DNA from: Mesorhizobium sp. CU3
Lineage (GTDB): Bacteria; Pseudomonadota; Alphaproteobacteria; Rhizobiales; Rhizobiaceae
Length of the DNA: 64,000 nucleotides
Assembly (NCBI RefSeq): GCF_006442965.1
Contig: NZ_VFWX01000009.1
Coordinates: 124,001-188,000 of the forward strand
Reading direction: 5' to 3'
The notes beneath the pieces were generated by a model. It was not told the DNA's origin and searched no databases. It saw only the letters and a list, made by a program, of their open reading frames with translations. This document shows, piece by piece, positions 8,801 to 17,580 of the stretch (within the stretch, counting starts at the first letter, position 1; each line of letters begins with the position of its first letter). The position numbers were made by a program, and so were the translations under genes.

Positions 8801-9907
8801 ATGTCGACATTGACCATCCGATCCCTGCGCAAGAGTTTTGGCGCGGTCGAGGTGCTGAAGGGCATAGATCTCGAGGCGCAGAACGGCGAATTCATCGCGC
8901 TGGTCGGACCGTCCGGCTGCGGTAAGTCCACCCTGCTTGCCATGATCGCCGGACTGGAGACCGTGACCTCCGGCGAGATCCGCATCGACGGCCGGCTGGT
9001 CAATTCGGTTGCGCCGAAGGACCGCGACATCGCCATGGTGTTCCAGTCCTATGCGCTCTACCCGACGATGACGGTGCGTGAGAACATCACCTTCGGCATG
9101 GAAAGCCGCCGCGTGCCGAAGCTGCAGCAGGACGAGGCCGTCAAACGGGTTGCGGCTCTGCTGCAGATCGAACCGCTGCTTGGCCGCAAGCCCGGACAGC
9201 TCTCGGGCGGCCAACGCCAGCGCGTCGCGATGGGCCGGGCGCTGGTGCGCGATCCCAAACTGTTCCTGTTCGACGAGCCGCTCTCCAATCTCGACGCCAA
9301 GCTGCGCGTCGATATGCGTACCGAAATCAAGAAGCTGCATCACCGCGTCGGCAAGACGACGGTCTACGTCACCCACGATCAGGTCGAGGCGATGACGCTG
9401 GCATCACGCATCGCCGTCATGCATCAGGGCGCGGTGCAGCAATTCGATGAGCCGGCCGCGATCTACAACCGTCCGGCCAATATGTTCGTCGCAGGCTTCA
9501 TGGGTTCGCCGGCGATGAATTTTTTGCCGGCCGAACTCGGCGAGCAAGGCGGCCGTCCCGTGGTCGCCCTGCAGACCGCCGATGGCAAAACGGCCAGCCT
9601 GCCGATCGTCCAGACGCTCCCGTCCGATACGCCGCGACAGCTCTTGCTCGGCATCCGGCCGGAGCACATCTACCGGTTCGATCCCGATCTTCAGCGTCGC
9701 AAGCCGGGTATCGCGCAAATCGATGCCCTGGTCGAACTGGTCGAGCCGACCGGTGCGGAAACCATGGCGGTCCTGCGCCTGGGCGGCAAGGAGATCACCG
9801 GCCGCTTCGATCCCGACGGCACGCCACGCATGGGCGAGACGGTGACGCTCGGCATCGACATGGCGCGTGCGTGTCTGTTCGACCCGACAACCCAACGCCT
9901 GATCTGA
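8801..9907 (+). CDS. ABC transporter ATP-binding protein (UgpC/MalK-like)
   Basis: 368 aa from the ATG at 8801; the GTG at 8780 is less likely. Walker A GPSGCGKST lies at residues 36-44, the LSGGQRQR signature near 133, Walker B LFLFDEP near 154 and the switch His in VTHDQ near 189. A C-terminal TOBE regulatory region follows (GIRPEH). It energises import through the two upstream permeases. It closes the transport part of the operon and is followed by three catabolic genes. Confidence 0.93.
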   Translation: MSTLTIRSLRKSFGAVEVLKGIDLEAQNGEFIALVGPSGCGKSTLLAMIAGLETVTSGEIRIDGRLVNSVAPKDRDIAMVFQSYALYPTMTVRENITFGMESRRVPKLQQDEAVKRVAALLQIEPLLGRKPGQLSGGQRQRVAMGRALVRDPKLFLFDEPLSNLDAKLRVDMRTEIKKLHHRVGKTTVYVTHDQVEAMTLASRIAVMHQGAVQQFDEPAAIYNRPANMFVAGFMGSPAMNFLPAELGEQGGRPVVALQTADGKTASLPIVQTLPSDTPRQLLLGIRPEHIYRFDPDLQRRKPGIAQIDALVELVEPTGAETMAVLRLGGKEITGRFDPDGTPRMGETVTLGIDMARACLFDPTTQRLI

Positions 9908-9955
9908 CACCAACAGCTGATCCGACCCAACACTTGACCTGAAAAGAGTTCCGCC

Positions 9956-10723
9956 TTGTCCTTTGCCACCTATCCGAGCCTGGCCGACCGCGTCGTGCTG
10001 ATCACCGGCGGCGCGTCGGGCATCGGCGCCGACACGGTCCGCGCCTTCGCCGCCAATGGCGCGCGCGTTGCGTTTCTCGATCTGCAGCAGGATGCCGGCG
10101 CCGCACTCGCGCGCGAACTCGCCGCCACGGCGCGGCACGCGCCCCTGTTCATGCGCTGTGACGTGACCGACATTGCCGCTCTCCAGGCCGCGATCGGCGC
10201 GGTGCGCGAGCGCCTCGGGCCTGTCGCGGCGCTGGTCAACAACGCCGCCGACGACAATCGTCATCCGGTCGCCGAGGTGACGCAGGAATATTGGGATCAC
10301 GCCCAGAACGTGAACCTGAGGCACCACTTCTTTGCCGCCCAGGCCGTGCATTCGCACATGAAGGAACTGGGCTTCGGGTCGATCGTCAATTTCTCCTCGA
10401 TCGCCTGGCGTTTCGGTGCGGCCGACATGGCGCCCTATGCGACGGCCAAGGCCGGCGTGGTCGGGCTGACATTCGCGCTGGCGCGAGCGTTCGGCCCCGA
10501 CAACATCCGCGTCAACGCCATCGAGCCGGGCGCCGTCATGACCGACCGGCAACGGGAGCTTTGGTACAAGACGGATGCGTCGGTCGACCAGGTCGTGCAG
10601 CGCCAACTGATCCGCCGGGTTCTATTGGGCGAGGAGATCGCGCGCATGGTGCTGTTCCTCGCCGCCGACGACAGCCGCATGATCACCAAGCAGTCGATCA
10701 CCGTGGATGCCGGCCTCCGATGA
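9956..10723 (+). CDS. Short-chain dehydrogenase/reductase (SDR)
   Basis: 255 aa classical SDR. The NAD(P)-binding TGGASGIG is at residues 17-24, NNAAD follows the fourth strand, and the catalytic YATAK has Tyr161 and Lys165, with the Ser in NFSS upstream. It uses a TTG start. It probably oxidises the imported sugar or polyol or a derived ketose. Its stop overlaps the next ATG (ATGA), so it is coupled to the isomerase gene. Confidence 0.88.
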   Translation: MSFATYPSLADRVVLITGGASGIGADTVRAFAANGARVAFLDLQQDAGAALARELAATARHAPLFMRCDVTDIAALQAAIGAVRERLGPVAALVNNAADDNRHPVAEVTQEYWDHAQNVNLRHHFFAAQAVHSHMKELGFGSIVNFSSIAWRFGAADMAPYATAKAGVVGLTFALARAFGPDNIRVNAIEPGAVMTDRQRELWYKTDASVDQVVQRQLIRRVLLGEEIARMVLFLAADDSRMITKQSITVDAGLR

Positions 10724-11742
10724 ACACAAAACCGAAGGATCGCTTCATGCTCGAGGTCGGCCTGAACCCATACGGCCTGACCTATCATCTCGGCCTGCAG
10801 GCCCGCGGCACGCCGCGCGCCAATCCGAAGCCGGCGGGGCTCGAAGGCTTCATCGCGCTCGCGACCGAACTCGGCGCGCGAGTGCTGGAGATCTGGGTGC
10901 CGTGGCTGACGGAGCTCTCCGACGACGCGGTGATCGCGCTGCGCGAAAGGCTCGCCGGCCTTGGCATCACACCGGTCGTCAGCGGCGGCCTTCTGGTCGG
11001 TGAGCCGCTCGATCAGGCATGTCGGGCCGCGCGCCTGCTCAAGGCCAAGATCATCCGGACGGCGCTGACGCCGGTTCTCTGCGGCGACCGCAACGCCGCC
11101 GGCGAGAAATGGAGCGAGTTCGGCGGCATCATTCGAGCGAGACTGAAGGAATGGGGTCCGCGCGCGAATGCCGAAGGCCATGTTCTTGCGATCGAAAACC
11201 ACCAGGACTTCACCAGCCAGGAACTCATCGATTTCTGCGCCCTCGGCGGCGAAAGCGTCGGCGTCACCTTCGACACTGGCAACACCTTTCCGGTCGGCGA
11301 AGCGCCGCTCGATTTCACGCGGCGGATCGCGCCTCATGTTCGCCATGTCCACCTCAAGGACTACCGCGTGCAATTCACCGCCGAAGGCTACCGGCTGATC
11401 CGTTGCGCCATCGGCGATGGTGCGGTGCCGTTCGCCGAGCTGTTCGCGATCCTGGCCCAACACCATGATCGCATGACCGCCGTTCTCGAACCGGGCGCGT
11501 TGGAAGCGCGGCATGTGCGCTTTCTCAGCGACGACTGGTGGCACGGCTATCCGCCAAAGACGGCGCGCGAGTTTGCCGCTTGCTTGGCGGCCGCGCAGCG
11601 CAAGCGGCTGCCCGACGACGCCGACTACCGCACCCCTTGGGAACGCCAGGACGACGCCTCCCTGGTTTCCTATGAGCTCGACATGATCCGGCGCAGCGCC
11701 GCCAACATGCGCAACCTTGGTTTGATGGAGACTATGCGATGA
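10720..11742 (+). CDS. Sugar phosphate isomerase/epimerase, xylose isomerase-like TIM barrel
   Basis: 340 aa. The barrel shows the metal-site pattern of the AP endonuclease 2 / xylose isomerase superfamily: LAIENHQD (Glu), VGVTFDTGN (Asp) and HVRHVHLKDY (His and Asp), with a late Glu in AVLEPGA. It would isomerise, epimerise or dehydrate the sugar acid or ketose from the neighbouring dehydrogenases. Four-base stop/start overlaps tie it to both SDR genes. Confidence 0.8.
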   Translation: MNTKPKDRFMLEVGLNPYGLTYHLGLQARGTPRANPKPAGLEGFIALATELGARVLEIWVPWLTELSDDAVIALRERLAGLGITPVVSGGLLVGEPLDQACRAARLLKAKIIRTALTPVLCGDRNAAGEKWSEFGGIIRARLKEWGPRANAEGHVLAIENHQDFTSQELIDFCALGGESVGVTFDTGNTFPVGEAPLDFTRRIAPHVRHVHLKDYRVQFTAEGYRLIRCAIGDGAVPFAELFAILAQHHDRMTAVLEPGALEARHVRFLSDDWWHGYPPKTAREFAACLAAAQRKRLPDDADYRTPWERQDDASLVSYELDMIRRSAANMRNLGLMETMR

Positions 11743-12551
11743 CGACCCGTGAACTCGATGGATTGACCGCCTTCGTAACCGGCTCCGGCCGAGGCCTTGG
11801 TCGCGTGATGGCCGAGCGCCTGGCGGAGCTCGGCGCCAATGTCGCGATCCACGACATGGATGAAGCAGCACCCGCCAAATATGGCGAGGTCGCCAATCTG
11901 GCCGAAGTCGTCGAGCGCCTGAAGCGGCATGGCACGAAGATCACCTCGGTGACCGGCAACATCGGCGACCAGAAGGCGGTGGCCGAGATGAAGCGCAAGA
12001 TCGAGGCCGATCTCGGCGACGTGCATGTGCTGGTCAATTGCGCCGGCGGCGACATCGGCGCCAAGGGCGGCAAGCCGAACCCGAACAACGCCCTCGACAT
12101 CGAACTGGACGACATCCGCGTGCTGACCGAAAACAATCTGATCGGCACGATGCTGGTCTGCCAGGCCTTCGTGCCGCCCATGAAGCAGCGCGGCGGCGGC
12201 TCCGTCATCAACATCGCCTCGGCGGCGGCACATCTCGGCGTCTCGCCCGAGGTCGTCTATTCGACATTGAAGGCCGCGGTCGTGCATTACACGCGCTGCC
12301 TCGCCAAGGAGTTGATCGACGACGGCGTGCGCATCAATGCGGTCAGCCCCGGCGCCACCAAGACGGCCCGGTTCCAGGCGACCCGCGTGGTCGATCCCAA
12401 CCGCATGGATTCGAGCAAGAAATCGCTGAACCGCTATGCCGAGCCGGAAGAGATCGCCGAGGCGGTGGCCTTCCTCGCCGGTCCGCGCGCGCGCTTCATC
12501 AACGGGCAGGTCATCCGCGTCGACGGCGGTTTCACGATCTTTCCGGGGTGA
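11739..12551 (+). CDS. Short-chain dehydrogenase/reductase (SDR)
   Basis: 270 aa, last gene of the operon. TGSGRGLG at residues 14-21 binds the cofactor, NCAGGD matches the NNAG position, and YSTLK gives catalytic Tyr174 and Lys178. The C-terminal INGQVIRVDGGFT is typical of the family. It differs enough from the SDR at 9956 to suggest a second, distinct oxidation step. It is convergent with the small gene at 12611. Confidence 0.88.
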   Translation: MTTRELDGLTAFVTGSGRGLGRVMAERLAELGANVAIHDMDEAAPAKYGEVANLAEVVERLKRHGTKITSVTGNIGDQKAVAEMKRKIEADLGDVHVLVNCAGGDIGAKGGKPNPNNALDIELDDIRVLTENNLIGTMLVCQAFVPPMKQRGGGSVINIASAAAHLGVSPEVVYSTLKAAVVHYTRCLAKELIDDGVRINAVSPGATKTARFQATRVVDPNRMDSSKKSLNRYAEPEEIAEAVAFLAGPRARFINGQVIRVDGGFTIFPG

Positions 12552-12610
12552 ATGGCGGCCGTTTGACGATGTCGCTTTGGTGAATGGACACGATCGCCTC
12601 GCGGCGGACC

Positions 12611-12967
12611 TTATCCTCTCCACATCGTCGAGCGGAGAAGAGCCTGCATGTGCTCCGGCAGGTCGAGCTCGCCGCGGGCTTCGATCTCCAACAGATATCG
12701 GGCCTTGGCCAGGCGGTCGTGCTCGCCAGTCGCGGGATAGGCGCAGATGGCGAGCAGCGCGCTTTCCTCCACACGGCTGGCTTGGTCGCTTGTGCTGCAG
12801 CCAATCTGGCGCACGGCCGTGCCGAAGGCCGTATAGGCAGACTTGTGCGCCTCGATCAGCGCATCGAGATCGCCGGGCGGCTGTTCATCCCGGCTTAAGG
12901 GCTGGCCGGCAAGAGCCGGCGTCGCGACCGTTGAAACGATGGCAGCGCTGCCGGAGCGCAAGAGCAA
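12611..12967 (-). CDS. Hypothetical exported protein with Tat-like signal; true start uncertain
   Basis: A small protein of unknown function. With the TTG at 12967 it is 118 aa. The frame stays open upstream and reads SRINRRALLLRSGSAAIVST, a twin-arginine-type signal followed by an ALAG cleavage site. A good Shine-Dalgarno (AGGAGA) sits 8 nt before an ACG codon at 12991-12989, exactly where an ATG would be expected. Either this gene uses a rare ACG start or its start codon has mutated. The mature part is acidic and helical and has one pair of cysteines (QIGCSTS and LLAICAYP). Confidence 0.55.
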   Translation of the reverse strand: MLLRSGSAAIVSTVATPALAGQPLSRDEQPPGDLDALIEAHKSAYTAFGTAVRQIGCSTSDQASRVEESALLAICAYPATGEHDRLAKARYLLEIEARGELDLPEHMQALLRSTMWRG

Positions 12968-13118
12968 GGCGCGGCGGTTGATCCTGGACGTGGTGGATTC
13001 TCCTCTTCATGCCATTCGAGACACATCGGACTGATGGCACCGTAGCACGACGGTTCGCCCATTCATGTCAGGATGGTCGGCGGTCGTTCTAATCCATGTC
13101 GCCCAAAAGTGACCTCGG

Positions 13119-13197
13119 TTTTGGGAGAACGACATGCATAAAAAACAAGGACCTAAAGCGCGTCGCCTGACACCGTTTCAACGCGACGCGCTTTAGC
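13119..13197. repeat. Dispersed palindromic repeat, also a likely transcription terminator
   Basis: TAAAGCGCGTCGC and GCGACGCGCTTTA form a perfect inverted repeat (13153-13196) around a 16-nt loop. An A-rich leader (gacatgcataaaaaac) precedes it. From memory, this combination recurs in many rhizobial intergenic regions. It sits directly behind the TetR gene stop and could end that transcript. Confidence 0.6.
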
Positions 13198-13855
13198 GGC
13201 GGCTTTTCCGCAGCGTCTTCTCGGCGAAGGCCTCCACCTCGCCGGCGCGAGGTTCCTGGCCCGTATGCGTGAGCAGGTAGGAGGGCGTCAGGAAGAGACG
13301 GTTGCTCATCGGCTCGACGATCTGAAGCGAATAGTAGCCGATCTGCGTGAAATAGAGCACGCGCGCCCGCACGAATGCTTCCGTGTCCGCATAGCCGTGC
13401 CGGGCGAACATCGCCCGGATGGCATCGACCCGCGCATCGTCCTCCTCGTTGACGATGCGATGCACTTTCGCGGATTGGCGCGACCAGGCGCGCACGGCGA
13501 AATCCAGCCGCGGATCGAACAGTGATTGATCGAGCCAGCATTCGAAGATGTTAAGCACCGCCTGCGTGATCGTCGCGGCCGGCCGCCCCGCCTGCTCGAC
13601 GATGAAACGCGTGTTGTTGTTGCGCCAATGGTCCAGGAGCTGGTCGAGCAGGTCCTGCCGGCTCTTGAAATACCAGTAGAAGCTGGAGCGCGAGACGCTG
13701 AGTTTCTGCCCGAGCGCCAGGACGCGCACCGCCTCGACGCCCTCCGAGATCAGCGTCTCCAGCGCGAGCCTCATCCAGTCCTCGCGCGTCACTTTCGTGT
13801 TGCCGGTCAGCCCGGCGCGCCGCATCACGTCTTCAGCACTGGAATCAGATGGCAT
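13193..13855 (-). CDS. TetR-family transcriptional regulator
   Basis: 220 aa. An N-terminal helix-turn-helix at about residues 28-72 (VLALGQKLSVSRSSFYWYFKSRQDLLDQLL) is followed by an all-helical ligand domain. It is read leftward, in the same direction as and just downstream of the sarcosine oxidase genes, though separated from them by only about 50 bases. It could regulate that cluster, but its target is not visible. Confidence 0.88.
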   Translation of the reverse strand: MPSDSSAEDVMRRAGLTGNTKVTREDWMRLALETLISEGVEAVRVLALGQKLSVSRSSFYWYFKSRQDLLDQLLDHWRNNNTRFIVEQAGRPAATITQAVLNIFECWLDQSLFDPRLDFAVRAWSRQSAKVHRIVNEEDDARVDAIRAMFARHGYADTEAFVRARVLYFTQIGYYSLQIVEPMSNRLFLTPSYLLTHTGQEPRAGEVEAFAEKTLRKSRR

Positions 13856-13907
13856 CCCGGCCCGACCAAGATTGAACCGCCGGCTAGATAGACCTCAAGG
13901 GGCGGCC

Positions 13908-14432
13908 CTACAATCCCGCGGACTGTTCGAACCATTCCCACAGATAGGGCGCTAGCCCCCGGTCGACGTGGAGACGTGCCCGATTGCGATTGCCGTACCG
14001 GTAGAAAAGCACGTTCACGCCGGCGAAAAGGATCGCCGCCGAGCGGCTCGTCTGGGCCGGATCGAGCGCGGTGCCTCTGGCGACCAGGCCGGCCAAGCCC
14101 GGCCCCTCGATCTCGAAAACATGCAGTCCGGCATCCATGACCGAGACCGCGAACCCGGCCTCATGCCAGCCGGCCTGGATCGGAAATGGCACCCCACCAA
14201 CCACCACCAAGCGGTCGCGCGCGATCCGCACCATGTATTTGTCACCGCTTGCAAGTGCGCCGGCGCCCACGCCTTCGCCCGCAAGTGCCGAAGCCTTCGA
14301 CCACGCCGCAAGGTCGCCGCTGACCAGGAGTTGGTTCAGTCCACCAACCGTGTGCACACTGGTGCCATCCCTGCTCAGCGTCGCGGTGGCGAAGTCTGGC
14401 ACTGCCGGCCATTTTTCGGCAAGGTTACGCAT
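13908..14432 (-). CDS. soxG: Sarcosine oxidase gamma subunit
   Basis: 174 aa from the ATG at 14432, which overlaps the soxA stop by 8 bases; the longer upstream frame lies inside soxA. SoxG is the small gamma subunit of heterotetrameric sarcosine oxidase, with a fold related to the aminomethyltransferase/YgfZ group. The matching sequence includes LAAWSKASALAGEGVG and the C-terminal LFYRYGNRNRARLHVDRG. Gene order soxB-D-A-G supports the call more than any single motif does. Confidence 0.85.
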   Translation of the reverse strand: MRNLAEKWPAVPDFATATLSRDGTSVHTVGGLNQLLVSGDLAAWSKASALAGEGVGAGALASGDKYMVRIARDRLVVVGGVPFPIQAGWHEAGFAVSVMDAGLHVFEIEGPGLAGLVARGTALDPAQTSRSAAILFAGVNVLFYRYGNRNRARLHVDRGLAPYLWEWFEQSAGL

Positions 14433-17301
14433 TGAGCCGCCTCCCTTCCGGATCGAAGGCGCAGGGCGCGACGATCGTCGCCTGCCGCACCACGCCGAGA
14501 TGCTGCACATCGATGGTTTCGCCGTGCCGCGCGGCGCCGCGCTCGATGAGCGCCAGGGCAACTGGACGCCCCAGGCTCGGGCTTTGATAACTGGAGGTGA
14601 CGAAACCTACGCTTCTGACCCGGCCGCCGCTTTTCTCCACGCCATGCGCGCCGGTTGCCAGCGGTGCCTCGCCCTCGCGGACGGCCAGGCCGACAAGCTG
14701 ATTGCGATATGGACTGTTCGCCGCTTCCGTGAAGAGCGAGCGCCGGCCGACGAATTCGCCGCCGCGTTTGCTGCGCGGCCCGGCGACGCCGAGATCATGC
14801 GGCATGGTGTTGCCGTCGGTATCCTTGCCGATGACGATGTAGCCCTTCTCGGCGCGCAGGATCATCAGCGACTCCAGCCCGAGCAGCACGGCATCGAAGG
14901 CGCGGCCTTCCTGCCGCATTCGTGCCCACAGCGCCTCGGCCCGATCGGCGCGGATGGAGATTTCATAGCTGCGGTCGCCGGTGAAGGAGACCCTGGCGAT
15001 GCGCACCTCGTTGCCGGCGAAGTGGCCGGCGACGACAGCCATATGCGGCAGGCCGGCATCGTCCAGGGCGACACCGAGATCGAGCGCCTCCATCAGCCCA
15101 CGCGCGTTCGGGCCCGACACCGTCAAGGTGGCGTAGTGGGCGGTGGCATTGTGGATATAGACCGCGTCGCGGCCGAACCGGTCCTGCCGCCACTCTTCCA
15201 GCCGGGCATGAACGGCGGCGACATGCGACGACGAGCAGGAGACGATGAAGCGGCGCTCGTCCAGGCGAACCAGCACGCCGTCGTCGAAGACGACGCCGTT
15301 TTCCGACAGCATGAAGCCATAGCGGCAATGGCCGGGCTTCAAGGTCGACATGGTGTTGTAATAGATGAAGTCGACGAATTCGGCTGCGCGCGGACCGATC
15401 ACTTCGATCTTGCCGAGCGTCGAGCCGTCGAACAGCGCGACCGACTGCCGGGCGCGCCGCGCCGCCTCCTGGATTGCGCCGCCGGCTTCGCCGCTGCCGT
15501 AGTAAGCCGGCCGCAGCCAGCCGCCATATTCCTGGAACACGCCGCCCGCGGCGCGATGGTTTGCCTCCAGCGGCAGCCGGCGGATCGGGGCATGCATGCT
15601 GCCCCGGCGCGCGCCTGCCAGGCTTGCGAAAGGCACCGGCGTGAAGGGCGGTCGATAGGTCGTGGTGCCGACCTCTGGTATGGCGCGCCCGGTGACGTCG
15701 GCGAGCAGCGCCAGGCCGTTCAGGTTCGAGGTCTTGCCCTGGTCGGTCGCCATGCCGAGCGTCGTGTAGCGCTTCAAATGCTCGACGGAGACGAAATTCT
15801 CCCGCGCCGCGAGCTCGACATCCTTCGCGGTGACGTCGCTCTGGTAGTCGATCCAGACCCGGCCCTTGGCTTTGGGTTTCGGCCACAGGCCGATGATGCC
15901 CAGCGTTGCCTCCACGCCCGTGCTGCGCGGCGCCTGTGCCGATCCGCCGAATTGAGCCAGCGCCGCAGCGCCGCTTGCCAAGGTTTCGGACAGCGAGATC
16001 GTCCCGGCCACGGCGCCGGCAACGCCGATGCCATCCACTCCCTCGCCTGGAACGAAAGCCGCGAGCTGATCGCTCCAGGAAAGCTTGCCCTTTGCCTGCG
16101 AGAACAGATGCACGGTGGGCGTCCAGCCGCCCGAGACCAGCACGCAATCGGCGGCAAACACTGTACCGTCGTCCAGCAGGACACCTTCCACCGCATTACG
16201 TCCGCGCGCCCCCGTAACCATGCGCCCCGCCAGAACACGAGCATTTGCCGCAGGCGCGACCCCGTCACGCCGGCAGTCGACCACCGTCACCGAGGCGCCG
16301 ACTGCGGCGAGCGCCGAGGCCGGCTCATAGGCGCTGTCATTGTTGGTCGCAATCACGATCCGAGTGCCGACAAGCACGCCGTGCCGGCGCAGATAGGCGA
16401 GTGCGGCATCGGCCGAGAGGATGCCGGGAAGGTCGTTGTTGGCGAACGGAACCGGCCGCTCGATTGCCCCCGTCGCCAGCACGATGCGGCGCGGCCGCAC
16501 GCGCCAGAGCGTATCCGGTCGGCCGTCGCCGTGCCGCTGGTTGAGCGCAACCAGATTGTGATCGTAGAGACCGAAGGCAGTGGTATCGGTCAGCACGAGC
16601 TGGTCGCCGCCCTTCAGCTTCGCGACCATCGCCTCGGCCCACGCGGCCCCGTTCATACCATCCACTTCGCCGGCGCGGTGGCGCAGCGATCCGCCCGGAT
16701 GCGCCCGCTCATCGACCAGTACCACCGAATGGCCGGCCGCCGACGCATCCGCCGCCGCGGCGAGGCCGGCCGGCCCAGCGCCGACCACCAGGACATCGCA
16801 ATGATGATTGATCTGGTCCGCGACCGAACGCGGCTTCCAGTCGCGGTCGACGACGCCAAGCCCGGCCATGGCGCGAATGCGCGGTTCGAACAGATGCCAG
16901 TCCGGCCACATGAAGGTCTTGTAGTAGAAGGCGGCGGGCAGGAAGCGGGCGAAGCGATCCAAGATCGCGTTGCGGTCGGCAACCGCTGTCGGCGAAGCGT
17001 TGACGCTCCTGACGACGGCGCCGTCCCTGGCCGGCACCGTCGATGCCCGCGCATTCGGCACGCGGCCGGCGGGACCCTCGACATCGACGAGCGCGTTGGG
17101 CTCCTCGACGCCGGCGCCCCAGATGCCGCGCGGCCGGTGATATTTGAAGCTGCGGCCGACAATCGGCTGGCCGCTCGCCAGCAAGGCGGAAGCGATCGTG
17201 TCGCCGGCAAAACCTTCGACGCGCCGGCCGTCGAAGGTGAAGCTCAGCGCGCGCGCCCGGTCGATATCGCTGCCGCCGGTGGCAAGGCGCGAGGCGCTCA
17301 T
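14425..17301 (-). CDS. soxA: Sarcosine oxidase alpha subunit
   Basis: 958 aa. The N-terminal ~100 residues form the ferredoxin-like domain (FAGDTIASALLASGQPIVGR). A Rossmann NAD-binding region follows (VLVVGAGPAGLAAA), then a second dinucleotide-binding section (RIVIATNNDSAY). The last ~380 residues are a GcvT-like folate-binding domain. With soxB, soxD and soxG it makes the cytosolic enzyme that oxidises sarcosine to glycine, giving H2O2 and methylene-tetrahydrofolate when folate is present. Length is slightly below the usual 980-1000. It overlaps soxD upstream (ATGA) and soxG downstream. Confidence 0.93.
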   Translation of the reverse strand: MSASRLATGGSDIDRARALSFTFDGRRVEGFAGDTIASALLASGQPIVGRSFKYHRPRGIWGAGVEEPNALVDVEGPAGRVPNARASTVPARDGAVVRSVNASPTAVADRNAILDRFARFLPAAFYYKTFMWPDWHLFEPRIRAMAGLGVVDRDWKPRSVADQINHHCDVLVVGAGPAGLAAAADASAAGHSVVLVDERAHPGGSLRHRAGEVDGMNGAAWAEAMVAKLKGGDQLVLTDTTAFGLYDHNLVALNQRHGDGRPDTLWRVRPRRIVLATGAIERPVPFANNDLPGILSADAALAYLRRHGVLVGTRIVIATNNDSAYEPASALAAVGASVTVVDCRRDGVAPAANARVLAGRMVTGARGRNAVEGVLLDDGTVFAADCVLVSGGWTPTVHLFSQAKGKLSWSDQLAAFVPGEGVDGIGVAGAVAGTISLSETLASGAAALAQFGGSAQAPRSTGVEATLGIIGLWPKPKAKGRVWIDYQSDVTAKDVELAARENFVSVEHLKRYTTLGMATDQGKTSNLNGLALLADVTGRAIPEVGTTTYRPPFTPVPFASLAGARRGSMHAPIRRLPLEANHRAAGGVFQEYGGWLRPAYYGSGEAGGAIQEAARRARQSVALFDGSTLGKIEVIGPRAAEFVDFIYYNTMSTLKPGHCRYGFMLSENGVVFDDGVLVRLDERRFIVSCSSSHVAAVHARLEEWRQDRFGRDAVYIHNATAHYATLTVSGPNARGLMEALDLGVALDDAGLPHMAVVAGHFAGNEVRIARVSFTGDRSYEISIRADRAEALWARMRQEGRAFDAVLLGLESLMILRAEKGYIVIGKDTDGNTMPHDLGVAGPRSKRGGEFVGRRSLFTEAANSPYRNQLVGLAVREGEAPLATGAHGVEKSGGRVRSVGFVTSSYQSPSLGRPVALALIERGAARHGETIDVQHLGVVRQATIVAPCAFDPEGRRLNA

Positions 17302-17567
17302 GCTTCGTGCTCCGCTTCGCCGAGCACCGAGGACCCGGCCACCTTGTGGTTGACGCTGTCGCGGCTCATCGCGAAGAACTCGCCGCAGGTCAGATGCACC
17401 CAGATCTCTCGAGCCGCGCCCTTGGGATTGTCGCGCATGTGGAGATAGCCCGCCCAGCGCTCGGCCGTGACGTCGCTGCCGTCGGGCCGCAAATTGCCGG
17501 CCTCGCCGCCATAATGAAATTCACTTTCTTCGCGCGGCCCGCAGAACGGACAGGGAAAGAGCTGCAT
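17298..17567 (-). CDS. soxD: Sarcosine oxidase delta subunit
   Basis: 89 aa from the ATG at 17567, 13 bases after soxB. SoxD is a small zinc-binding subunit; the likely ligands are Cys6, Cys9, His58 and Cys61 in CPFCG and HLTCGEFF. The reading frame extends upstream inside soxB, but MQLFPCPFCG is the family start. The stop overlaps the soxA start codon. Confidence 0.92.
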   Translation of the reverse strand: MQLFPCPFCGPREESEFHYGGEAGNLRPDGSDVTAERWAGYLHMRDNPKGAAREIWVHLTCGEFFAMSRDSVNHKVAGSSVLGEAEHEA

Positions 17568-17580
17568 CTTTTTTAGACCT

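Noticed and set aside
14071..17448. 1125-codon open frame antisense to soxA and soxG
   Set aside because: Arg/Ala/Asp-rich shadow of a high-GC gene; no domain, and soxA on the other strand is unambiguous.
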